A DNA stretch of 60,000 nucleotides from Adiantum capillus-veneris (Eukaryota; Streptophyta; Polypodiopsida; Polypodiales; Pteridaceae), in contig CM043955.1 in the NCBI GenBank assembly GCA_014529385.2, positions 149,127,640-149,187,639 of the forward strand, written 5' to 3'. Of the stretch, positions 32,401 through 41,895 are shown one piece after another. The notes under the pieces are model-generated. The model was not told the origin of the DNA, did no database searches, and was given only the letters and a program-made list of their open reading frames with translations. Made by a program: the position numbers and the translations under genes. Each line of letters begins with the position of its first letter. Positions within the stretch are counted from its first letter, which is position 1.

Positions 32401-34368
32401 GACCTAACAAAGAAAAATGTTAGGTATACGTGGTCTGCTAAGGAGAACAATGCTTTCGAAAAGCTTAAAGAAAAGCTTATCTCTCAACCTGTGCTTACAC
32501 TACCGGATCTCACAAAACCATTTGAGGTCCAATGTGATGCTTGTGGTGATTGCCTTGGGGCTGTTTTGCTCCAAGAAGGGCACGCCATAGGCTATGAGAG
32601 TCGAAGGCTCGACCCTGTTGAGCAAGCTCTAGGCATATACGAAAAAGAACTCCTTGCAGTTCTACATGCCTTAGACTCATGGAAGCACTATTTATTGGGG
32701 ACTCCTTTTATTCTGCGAACAGATCACCAAAGTCTTAAGTACTTCATGACGCAGACCAAGCTCTCCGACAAACAAATGAGGTGGGCAAATTTCCTTTCGC
32801 AATTTCATTTTCATATTGCTCACATTGCTGGCAAGCATAATCAAGTAGCCGATGCACTCTCAAGACAACCGAGAGTGAATGCGGTTTCCATAGCAACTCA
32901 CAATGATCTATCTTCAATGATAGATGAGTATGCTATTGATCCCGATTTTAGAGATGTGATTTCAGCCCTTGCATTAGGGAAGAAAGAAGAACCATTTACT
33001 TTACAAGATGGTTATCTTCTCTATGGCAATAGACTATGCGTTACTAACTCACTACGTGAGAAAGTAATGTATGAATCTCATGCTCCCCCATATGCGGGGC
33101 ATAGAGGGATTCAGTCTACCCTAAAGGGAATTGAAACATATTTCTATTGGCCTACCATGAAAGTGAACATACATGAGTATGTTTCCAAATGTGTGGTATG
33201 TCAAAAGACAAAATTTGTTAGAGGGAAGCAACTTGGATTGCTTCAACCCTTGCCAATCCCTAATTCACCGTGGGAGAGCATATCCATGGATTTTATCTTT
33301 GGATTGCCTAAGTCTATCCATGGGAATACGGGAATATGGACGATAGTAGACAGGTTCAGTAAACAAGCTCATTTTATACCTGTCAAAAAGACTATCAAAG
33401 CCCATCAAATGGCAACCCTCTTCATTTCACAAATTTTCAAGTACCATGGCTTGCCAATGTCCATAGTGTCGGATAGAGATCCTAGAATGACCAGTAATTT
33501 CTGGAAGGGTCTCTTTGAGAATTTAGGAACAAGGCTAAATTTCTCTTCGGCCTATCATCCACAAACTGATGGCCAAAGTGAAATAGCTAACCTAACTATT
33601 CTCGATCTACTAAAAGCCTATGTAACGGAAGTAGATCAAAGATCCCAATGGGAGAAGTACTTACCCTTAGTAGAGTATGCTTACAATAACACTGTACATA
33701 CTTCTACAGGAAAAGCACCTTTCGAGGTAATTGAGGGAAGATCAAAAAGTCCCTTGCTACTTAAGGTACATGGGAAGATCTTCGCTGCAGATGAGTATAG
33801 CCGAGACCTACAAGAATCTTTCCAAAAGATTAAGGATGCTATCTCTATCTCACAGCAAAGGCAAAAGGCTGCTGCTGACAAGCACAGAAGAGCCCAAGCC
33901 TTTAAAGAAAATGATTGGGTCTTGTTAAAGTTTCCCAAGGCTCGATTAAGGCACACGACGGGCAAGAATCCTACGGGCCACCAAAAGTACTATGCTAAAC
34001 TAGCAAAAAGGTACTATGGTCCCTTCCAGATTCTTAGGCCAATCAATGAGATGGCCTATCAACTTAAGTTGCCCAATCATTGGCTCATACACAATGCTTT
34101 TCATGTGAGCCTCTTGAAGCCTTACAAAGGAGAGCCACCTCAAGAACCAACTATTGAAGACCCACCGGAGATCGAGGACCACGAGGAGGTGCTGCAGCCC
34201 GAGTCCATTCTCCGACATGAAGACAAGGTATTAAGAGGCGGTAAGACTATCCGACGATATCTTATTAAGTTTAAGAATTATCCTTTTGAAGATGCTAGAT
34301 GGATGCAAGGCATACAATTAAAGGATAACCTAAACCTTGTCAATGCTTACAATGCTTCCCAAGAGTAA
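29416..34368 (+). CDS. Gag-Pol polyprotein of chromovirus C
   Basis: 1650 residues, no interruption. Residues ~130-250 are RS/SP-rich and basic (RRRRAKRSPSPPKRRRPSH, then two KKKARKR-SPSSP-type repeats). ~255-410 is the Gag core (FLTYDGTFGATDKVLAFI, RQWWSSLRANGEAP). 484-497 is a CCHC knuckle, CFKCGEQGHAYRAC. The protease motif is FDPGSTHNFIS, Asp 546 (DPG instead of the usual DS/TG). RT (~765-940) has [19 protein letters not shown] and catalytic FFDD, 894-895. RNase H (~1036-1155) has CDACGDCLGAVL and AGKHNQVADALSRQ. The integrase zinc domain (~1221-1260, CVVC) is followed by a core with Asp 1292, Asp 1353 and Glu 1389 (DD35E spacing). A GPF/Y-type segment ([11 protein letters not shown]...[13 protein letters not shown]) precedes a chromodomain (~1595-1640, RRYLIKFKNYPFEDARW). 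The chromodomain typically steers insertion to heterochromatin. The start ATG is the first in frame after the leader and is matched by D2. Confidence 0.96.
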   Translation: MADNIKESEINVDNFDFAHEQATNDASMLVNYLVSRLQQAMGNPSLQSEVQRQLRAHGILQAHHHDERTPRKPPCETTKRGLSPIREEEENPYEGLKNLLFDDASPFQRRTQEPPPKERERSESPATSAEMAPRRRRAKRSPSPPKRRRPSHSSPRHNSKRDDKKQEKKKARKRTPSSPSSSSSSSYESYGEDDKDQDKKKARKRSPSSPPSSNSSSSEESDGATFEPSKRRGHRKSYAAWKRSSKLKKFKEGGKSISFLTYDGTFGATDKVLAFIQQFDAAFGDEGFTESSKLRHVAMHFQKSARQWWSSLRANGEAPRTWKALRASIMKQFLATDAKDKVLTEWRSLKLSPNESIHKYVDKFWDLQLKATVFKKLDFGEKKQQFCAGLTEEMAEYVNSQRPRTISAVIHHTMVASRINFQMGGKRNNNKPPENKGSNEPKGKDNVQKSPKGNSNKAKEKGVYKGKNKLSPEELESYRKDNRCFKCGEQGHAYRACPQKNNRQDPPRASLVEIQEEEIHQTHHKGSPVSHAWGKVREHDAFILFDPGSTHNFISMELATKLGIQSYEMGDILPADSAFKGQEASVTPLIGKLRLHVQGYVDKEDFFISPLKHEDVILGAPWFDRLAAHVKFPERRISFKFREKDMYIDAREIGNTIPIVHTPAFNKSIKSSISVYMIFVKDSQNEPNALAKENKSNQKELELSNFLKGFQDVFIDDIPCELPPKRGNDDHAIELLPGSSPPNKPPYRVSQAQQEEIMRQVHELIEKGMVRPSSSPFCSPVLLVQKKDGTYRMCVDYRALNRITIKNRFPVPRVEDLFDKLQGSTYFSRIDLKSGYHQIRIVDQDIVKTAFRTTFGLYEYIVMPFGLTNAPATFNRLMEKLFRPHRTFTGVFFDDIIIYSNSLEEHKQHLQVIFQVLRENKFYVNRKKSEFFLQEIQYLGHIISQDGIQMDPSKLEVIKGWPKPRNLHELRSFIGMCAYYRRFIEKFSQIAGPLHDLTKKNVRYTWSAKENNAFEKLKEKLISQPVLTLPDLTKPFEVQCDACGDCLGAVLLQEGHAIGYESRRLDPVEQALGIYEKELLAVLHALDSWKHYLLGTPFILRTDHQSLKYFMTQTKLSDKQMRWANFLSQFHFHIAHIAGKHNQVADALSRQPRVNAVSIATHNDLSSMIDEYAIDPDFRDVISALALGKKEEPFTLQDGYLLYGNRLCVTNSLREKVMYESHAPPYAGHRGIQSTLKGIETYFYWPTMKVNIHEYVSKCVVCQKTKFVRGKQLGLLQPLPIPNSPWESISMDFIFGLPKSIHGNTGIWTIVDRFSKQAHFIPVKKTIKAHQMATLFISQIFKYHGLPMSIVSDRDPRMTSNFWKGLFENLGTRLNFSSAYHPQTDGQSEIANLTILDLLKAYVTEVDQRSQWEKYLPLVEYAYNNTVHTSTGKAPFEVIEGRSKSPLLLKVHGKIFAADEYSRDLQESFQKIKDAISISQQRQKAAADKHRRAQAFKENDWVLLKFPKARLRHTTGKNPTGHQKYYAKLAKRYYGPFQILRPINEMAYQLKLPNHWLIHNAFHVSLLKPYKGEPPQEPTIEDPPEIEDHEEVLQPESILRHEDKVLRGGKTIRRYLIKFKNYPFEDARWMQGIQLKDNLNLVNAYNASQE

Positions 34369-34726
34369 GCAAATGTACAAAATGTTAAAAAATGAACAAA
34401 AATTTTTGTCTTATAAGACTCTCTTTTTCCTTATTTGTGCACAAAAATAAAGTAGTATGCATGCTTAGATCAAGTTTGTGGAGACGACGTCTCCCAAACA
34501 CCAAGTAGAGCTTGTCACTCTACTATGGAAGACTGATAGGACTAATGTGCAGACATGCTTGCGGCAGCCTCAGGCTCTCAAGCGCCAAATGGACTAGTCA
34601 TCCATTATGGAATGATGTCGTAGGGTAACATAGGGATCCTCTACCCGCTAAGAAAAGGACTCATGCATATGCTTTATCTTCTCTACACCATAGTCGAGGA
34701 CGACTATGATTTCAAGAGAGAGGTAA
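34369..34726 (+). other. Element C 3' UTR with hairpin and polypurine tract
   Basis: No gene. 34689-34708 is a perfect 8-bp-stem inverted repeat with CATAGTCG arms and an AGGA loop. CAAGAGAGAGG at 34713-34723 is the polypurine tract, 3 nt before the LTR. GGGATCCTCTACCCGCTAAGAAA around 34632 is conserved in all four family members. No separate terminator is visible. Confidence 0.8.
34689..34708. promoter_or_regulatory. Conserved hairpin next to polypurine tract
   Basis: CATAGTCG-AGGA-CGACTATG. Present also at 2991-3010 (D1), 50021-50040 (D2, one mismatch) and 57869-57888 (D3), each time beside the polypurine tract. Conservation in old copies suggests function in the RNA or in plus-strand priming; mechanism unknown. 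Confidence 0.7.
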
Positions 34727-36319
34727 TGTCATAATAATCAATATCTAATTCTCCTAAATGATTTTCTCATATTAAACTGATCATTTAATGTGGGGAAGTG
34801 CCAAGGGAGAAAAAGCTAGAATATTGGTTAAGTTAGCAGACCGGCCACAGTAGGGATCCAAAGGAGGGAAAATAGGGATCCAAAGGGGGGGCCATCTGCA
34901 GAAGAGCCATGTGAAACAACGGGCTAAAAAGACCTTAAGGTTTAGCCCATTAAGACTTCCAAAATGCTAAGGTTCCAAAATTCAAAGGTTGTGTCCAAAG
35001 GTCAACCTTAGGGAAAATTGGATGCTTAGTGTGTGTGCCCAAAAAGTCTTTCTGCATCCCTACATGGGAGGGGGCGAGCCCCAAAGCTAGGGGATGAGAG
35101 AGAAAACCACACACACACACACAGGCTCCCTTTACACAAAGGGAATGAGGGACACATGTCAGCTCCCTAGGCCAGATGCCCACAAGGTGTGCCCAATTCC
35201 TATTGGAAGACCCTTGAAGTGGACCAATGAGAATTAAGCTAGAGTAAATCTAGTTTAATTAATTTAAAAACATTTAATAAAAGAAACCAATAAGAATTAA
35301 GTGTCCTAGAAGACTATTGGGCAGTCTCCCAAGGGGTCCAATGAGCATTCAGAAGCCCCATGGCTTGCCTGATTCCTATTGGCCAGGAGGCAAAGGGGTC
35401 CAATGAGAGTTTAGTTTAATTATTTAATTATCTAAAGCTCTCACAAAAGGGGAAAGGGGGACACATGTCAGAAGGCTATCACTTATGCTGCTTAATTCCT
35501 ATTGGCTTGACTTGGGGAGGTCCAATGAGGAAAAAGCCAGCCTAACTTAGCAGCTAGGGCTCGCCCAAGAGAGAGGGGGGGCTGATTTTTGCTTGGATTC
35601 ACTCTCACACTCTCACACTTGACCATGTGTGAAGGGAAAACACTCTATCTCCTCCCAAGCTTTAATGGAGAGCTCATCACCTACTCCAAGCTTGTGAGAT
35701 AGAAGCCTACATCAACACTCTCTTGGCATGTGGATGCAAATCCAACCAAGAGCCAAGCTTCAATGCATGCTCATCTTCTCTACCAAGCTAATTACTAAGC
35801 TAAGCTATGCTAATATGAGTGATTATGTGAGGAGATGTACTTCTTTCTCGTAAGATACTTCTTTTTCCTCTCAATCTACTCTCATACCCTGCTAGCTCTC
35901 ACCATCTTCGAAGGTGTGTGAGGTCTTGGGTCTGAGAACGGGGATAATTCAAGTTGTGTTTGATTAAGTGTTTTGCTTGGTGTATGAAGCTTCCATCTTC
36001 ATTGCACTAGCTAGTCTTGAAGGAACACAAAGAATTGTATTGTACAATGTCTCTCTTGATGGGAGAAACCATAATACAAAGCCTTTTGGAGGGGGGACCG
36101 GCTCCATGCAAATCCGGTCCTCAACTGTTGTCAATAGCTTAATTGCTCTCTCTTTTGAAAGTATTGTCGATGCTATCTAACTAGGTGTTATGCTTTTTGT
36201 TGCTCTCTCCACCCAAGCACTCTTGTAATTCTCATTAGGAATCTATTCTAATGAAATGCCCACTATGTTCATGCTAATTTCCGCTACAAATGAGATTTTA
36301 GGCCATTAAAATGTTACAT
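34727..36319 (+). repeat. Element C 3' LTR
   Basis: 1593 bp, apparently identical to the 5' LTR. Contains the same CCAAT array at 35193-35526. Followed by the CCCCA duplication at 36320-36324. Confidence 0.95.
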
Positions 36320-36324
36320 CCCCA

Positions 36325-37425
36325 AGGTCTTTTCACATTGATTCAATTATGATGTGTGTGCTTATTTTGTATGCCTTGGGTTTTTTGCTTTTCAAGGAAA
36401 AGCGCCCACACTGGGAACCTCTAGGGCTCTAGTACCATAGGCAATACATGTGAGTGAAGTACCAATTCAAGCTAGGATTTCTCTTCCAGCATAAGATTTT
36501 TCATTTGTGGCACTTATGTTTTTTTTGTTTGTTCATTTTCAGCATTTAAATTTTGTAACTTTGGGGGGTCATATAACACTGTTACCCTCCCCAGGCTCAT
36601 CACATTAGTAAACTCCCTTTATAATACTTACGCTAAAGGTCAATAGGGTTAAGCCCACTAGAAAGCCCTAGTACATTTCATACAATGCTGCCTAAATCGG
36701 ATTAAGAACCTAAGTAACCATTGTTTATTAGGAAGGCATTCCCCATGGTATTAAGAGAAGATTTCTAATACCTAGCTTGGTCAAACTAGCTTAGTCGGAC
36801 TGCTTGATTTTTAAACCTAGACAAGTGATTATGACAAAACATTACATTGAATTAAATGTTTGATACTAAGCCAATGCGCTGAATATTATGCTACCAATCA
36901 CAATCAAAGCAGACAAACATGGATGCAAAAAAGATAAGGGCAATGCTAATGGATAAGAAACACCTGTTTGTGTTGATGGTCGCGCTTGATTTGAAGTGTG
37001 AACGAGAGAAAGGTTCCATGAAGGTCCAAATCCTATCAATAGCAACACGCTCCTGTACACACTAGGAAACAAAAGGAATACCTCCAGGAGGAACATTAGT
37101 GGGAAAAGAGATCTTTGCTAATCACTCAACTCTAAAACAGAAACACTCCTATCGTACTAATCTTACCTACCCTCCATCACTCAAGTGATGAGGATCAAAG
37201 GTGTTTCATGACATAGGTTTTTGTTTCACTGTACCAGATGTGACATGTGTAGGTCTGAGTCAATGTTTTGACTTTTAATGTGCATACTCGTTTGCTAATT
37301 TCTCTTGCTCTTTTTTTTTTTTTGGTGAGTATACGGCTATATATATACATTCCCTAAGATTGGAATTGAGAGGTCAGGGAAAAAGGTTGAGAGGGAAACA
37401 AGTGAATGATGGCAGTCAGCAAACA
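36325..37425 (-). other. Element B region between internal polypurine tract and C
   Basis: No credible gene. Read on the minus strand it starts TGTTTGCTGACTGCC directly after an internal polypurine tract, i.e. like the start of an LTR, and has a TATATATATAG box about 80 nt in (near 37345). It resembles an orphan U3 region, but no partner copy exists in the window. A 76-codon minus frame at 36866-37096 is hydrophobic but has no recognisable domain. Confidence 0.5.
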
Positions 37426-37439
37426 CTCCCCCCTTCCTT
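37426..37439 (-). promoter_or_regulatory. Element B internal polypurine tract
   Basis: Minus-strand AAGGAAGGGGGGAG, identical to the terminal tract of A (8600-8613). It lies a few bases beyond the stop codon of the long B ORF and is followed by TGTTTG, as in A. B's true terminal tract is at 26898-26910. Confidence 0.7.
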
Positions 37440-37446
37440 GGGTAAA

Positions 37447-40400
37447 TCATACCATTTGAAATGAGCTTGTCACCCTTTGAAACCAATTATTCCAGTTGGT
37501 AATAGGTGAGGATTTTTGCCAGTATTTTTCTATTACCCTAGGTGCCTTGTCAAGCTGCAAGGGTGGTAAGGTACTCTCCCAGGATCGAACTTGAAGTGGT
37601 TCATTAGGTGATTCTTGAACACTGGGAGGTGTGGATTCTTTTGTAGCTTCATGGAGGTCCACTACTATAGATGGAGGCTGTGTAGAAGCTTTTACCTCTA
37701 TGGATGTATTACATGAGGAGCTAGAATCTTCATGGGACTCCCCCCCTCCTGAGCTAGGTGGAACAAATCGTTCTTTCTTTGGTACCCAAACTAGCTCGGG
37801 AGCGGGTGTGTAGCATTCTGTGATTTTTTCCTTTCCATGATTTTCAATTTGTTTTGGAGCCACAGGATTGGGTTTACATGGGCCAGGTGATAGGTAAGAG
37901 CACAATCTACGTTTTGGCACCCAGATTTGATCATTTCCTTGATAGTAGCCTTGGGCTTCCAATAGTCGTTTAGGGATCCATCGCAACATTTTCTTACTTT
38001 TCTTGGAGCGAGTGGTACGTTTCTTACAAGGCTTCTATCTTTTAGCACTAGCTATGGTCACTAAAGAAGCTTTAGGGACCCACTTGTATGTTTTCTTCGT
38101 TACATTAGGATGAGTCTTGTCGGAAGCGATATGCATTGCTTGTAGCATATTTAAGGGTATAGGCATTTCATCCCCCTCAGGTGTTACCCAAGTCGTCCCC
38201 CTATTTCCCCAAGTGTCTATGGTTGATGCTAGGTGGACCCAGTCTACATTGTCCGACTCCGTCATACCCGGTAACACATCCATGTAAGGAGAATCTTGGC
38301 CAATGTCTGTATCCTTCTTACAAGTGTAACAATATTGTAGTGGGGCCGAGTGAACTGTGGTGTCAGAGCGATGATCAATAATGGTTTTACTCCCTAAGGG
38401 GTGTACCTTACCAGTCACCAAATCCACTCTAAGGACAGAGTCTTGGAATTGCAAATAGACATGATTTTTAGACCAATCGTGAACCATTTGTGCTTCCCTC
38501 ATGAATGGTTGTCCTAAAATCATTTCATATGACATAAGGTGTTTAGAGAAATCCATTACAATGAACGTATGTCGTACCTTGTGTCCTAGAACTTTGATCT
38601 TAAGATCCTTGAGCATCCCCATAGGTTTGGCTATGGTACCATTTGCCATCTTTACCACAATGTTAGTAACACTGAGGCGGGGTTTTCCCATGGATTCCCA
38701 ACAATCTTTTGTAACGATGCTAACTCCCGCACCACCATCAAGAATTCCCTTTATAGTTAATCCCTTGGTAGTGATGGGTAGGGTCGCATTAGACTCGTCG
38801 CCTTCAAAATACTGCCCTAATTCGTTAATGGGTACCTCGATCACAGACTCGTGTCCATCTAAGTCAAGTGATTGCACATGATTTTCCTCATCAATCATAA
38901 TCGAGTCAGGCCTATTTGGTTGCGCAAACTGCGGTAATCCCGTTCGTAGCTCTCCGTTAAGGAATGCTCGAAGTGCAAGGAATAACTCAGGATCTCCATA
39001 CAGCTTTGCTATGATCGTGGTTCGGACCTCAGAAGACATGAAGTCCACTAGTTTGGCAACATTCATTGGCATTTTGCAGGGTGTAGGTCCTTGACTAGGA
39101 ACTGGTGAGGATGGAATCTCATATTCCTCAATGGGATCAGGTATTCCTTCGTTAAACATCCTTTCCAACAAGAAGGGTGTATGCTCACTTTCTGATGTCC
39201 TGTCCTCACTCCCTTCTTGGATGATACTAGATATGGCTAACGGTCTATGGTTCATGTGGGGTGGATGAACTTGCGTGGGAAACACTGTGTCATGAATTTT
39301 TACATGCATGGGTTCTGGTTCTAGTTTCCTTTGAGTCTCCTCCACTAAACCTCTTAGATGTTTCACCTGCTTAATCTCGTCTACAGGGTTTGGGTACGTC
39401 CCAATCTTCTTTTTACGATTCTTCCCTTTTTGCCCCTGCGGTTTATCTTGGGGGTCTTGGATTGGATTTGGAAACACTTGTGGTGTTTTCAGAGGCTCTT
39501 TATGGTTTTCTCTCATTCGGTTTTCATTTGGTTCCATGTTACGGTTTTCTTTGTCGGTATTTCCCTTTGTGGTATTGGTTCTAGTCTCCATTGTCTCGAC
39601 TGAATCTGAATCATCCTCGAGGTCATTCATATACACGGGGTCATCTCCTGTTCCTATGTTTGTTTTGGAACTTGGCTTTGAATTTTCCGTATTCTGTGAC
39701 TTCTTCCTTCGTGTCTTCTTTTTCTTTGCTTGGATAACTGACGCGGTATCTCTCTCTTCGAGGATATGGCCTGGCCCTTGAAGCATGGACCGTGTAATCG
39801 CATAAGCGGGTGCGACGGGTGGTATTGGTGATGTCACAGTAGCAATTTCGACCAAATTTAGGGGTGTGATTTTAGGCGCATTTGGGTTATAGGGGCATTG
39901 GGCAATCAAGTGATCTATGCCACAACGATTACATGTGAGTATTGGCATTGCAGACGTGCTCCCTTGATTCATTTGCATCTGTGCAGCATTCTTTTGCAGC
40001 CTAATAGGGCACTCCGCTACTCGATGTGGTCCACCACACTCGTAGCATTGAAGAGGTGGCCTCCTAGCCTGGGTGTTGATATTTTGACCTCTGGATGCGA
40101 GAGCAGCAGCTTGATAAACCGGCTTGACTTGTCCCCAACAATCTTCCATGTAGTATATAGGACACTCTTCCAATGTATCAAGTCCGTAGGCAATACTAGT
40201 GTCTATTTCCTCCTCACAGCCATCTGCATAAGCATTTGATGGCTCGCAACCCACTTGGTTCATAGAGGCAACTCTTGGATGCGGGGGCTACGGTCCTAGC
40301 ACAGGAGGTGGTAACGGTGTAGCTTGTACAACATTTTGAGATCTAGGGACCATGTGTTGCGGTAGTTGCTCAACAGGTGGAGTAGGCATCAATACAGGAG

Positions 40401-41895
40401 CTCGAGGCGCATCCGTCCAGGCTACAGGTGTTCTATTTGCCATCATACGTTTGATCATTAAACAATCCTTAGCTTGGTGACCATACCTACCACATGCGTT
40501 GCAAGTTCCATTAAATTTTACTCTAAACGTAGGGCACTCACTAGTGCTATGTGGACCTAAGCAAATGGAACACCATTGTTGCTCCCTTCTTGGATACATG
40601 TGACTATTTTGAGGGGGTCGATTATCCTTAAGAGACTCTTGGATTGCCTTGGTGAGGTCTGTCAAGAATGTCTCAAATACCTTTGGCTCATTGGCAATGG
40701 GCTTTGCAGTCATGGGTTCATACTCAATGGCTTGTGAGCTAGTGGATCTCGTGTCAGTAGACACCCTCATGCCTGCTATCATCAAGTTGTCCTCTAATTG
40801 GATTGCATTGGCAGTGACATCTTCCTAGGTTGTGATACCTCTAATCACTAGTCCATTATATATTCCTTCATTCCTCAACCCTCGAATGAATCGATCAAGC
40901 AGTTGGTTATTGTTGAAGCGCTCATTTACAGGGCAGCGAGAGTTTAAGTGCTTTAGACGACTAATGAAGTCCCTTACTGACTCTCCTTCCTTACGTTCGG
41001 CCTTCTGTAGCTGAGATGCTACACCCCAAAGCACACCTTCTCGTATGTACTCCTTTAGAAACAACCTTCGAAGAGTAGGGTAGATTGTTTTCTCGTCCAC
41101 CCTTAGGGTCCTATACCAATCTCCAGCCTTCCCACTTAATGTCAAGCTTAAGGCATTGCACTTATGTAGTTCGTTGCGTTCCCCTAAGGAATCACATACT
41201 TGTTCAAACACTTCAATGTGTTGATCTTCGATGCTCGTGGCACTAGAGGTGGATTGTACAATCTCTATCCATCCTACATGGTAGGCGTGGCCAGAGTGTA
41301 GATCCGTCAACACCTCAGTGTGGAGGTCATATGTCCAATGATCATTAATGAACAATCCTTCTAGAGTCGACGTGTTAACGGTTTCTTGTGAGGTAGAAGC
41401 AATGTTGCTCCCCGTGGTTTTACTTGCCACCAACGGTACTCTAGAGGGAACTTCTGAAGGAGGCAGCTCAACAGGGCCTTCTTGGTAAGAAGTTGGTAGG
41501 ATATCCACATGGACACTCTTTGGGGGTGTGGGGTCCACGTGCGATGTGAAAGGAGATTCCACTTCCCCACCCCCTTCGCGTGCTTCATCTGCATCAGGTT
41601 CCGAGCGAGTAGCTCTACCTAATGTTTCCATGAAACGGCTAAACATACTAGTACTAGGCTGTGGAGCTTCGGGAGGTGCATGGCCTTCTCTCTCAGTGTT
41701 TTGGGTAGGGTATGCTTCCATGATTTCTGAGTCGGAGGAGGAATCACTAGCGGCTATTTTAGGGTCTTGGGTGGTGCTACCTTGTGTCCCCGCTGAGGGT
41801 CTAGAGCTTATCGTGGATGGGTAATGGGTGTCCGTATGAACAGAGGCACCCTCAATATGCTCGTGTTCTAGCACCCGCCCAGAGCGTAAGTGCAT
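37447..41895 (-). pseudogene. Element B Gag-protease-WVPK polyprotein
   Basis: One frame of about 1480 codons on the minus strand, broken by only three TAG codons (near 40823, 40272 and 38034), so nearly intact. Starts MHLRSGRVLEHEHIEG. The Gag core near 41300-40850 has NALSLTLSGKAGDWYRTL, SVRDFISRLKHLNSRCP and LLDRFIRGLRNEGIY. Four zinc knuckles follow, three of CX2CX3HX4C form (CSICLGPHSTSEC, CYECGGPHRVAEC, CNRCGIDHLIAQC) and one standard (CNACGRYGHQAKDC). The protease-like domain has ILDGGAGVSIVTK at 38731-38739 (DGG in place of DS/TG) and ends YEMILGQPFMREAQM. The tail carries YKWVPKASL, LRWIPKRLL, IWVPKRRL and VWVPKKERF. No RT, RNase H or integrase follows. The protease matches protease 1 of A. 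It could supply particles while another element supplies Pol. Confidence 0.85.

Larger units (their letters stand above)
27407..36319 (+). mobile_element. Element C: chromovirus (Ty3/gypsy) with an intact ORF
   Basis: Complete 8.9-kb element: LTRs of 1593 bp, tRNA-Met primer site, one uninterrupted 1650-codon Gag-Pol ORF with a C-terminal chromodomain, hairpin, polypurine tract, and a CCCCA target duplication (27402-27406, 36320-36324). Compared row by row at an exact 7320-bp offset, I found no difference between the two LTRs, so the insertion is very recent. It inserted into element B. Decayed relatives D1, D2 and D3 lie in the same window. It may still be capable of transposition. Confidence 0.95.
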
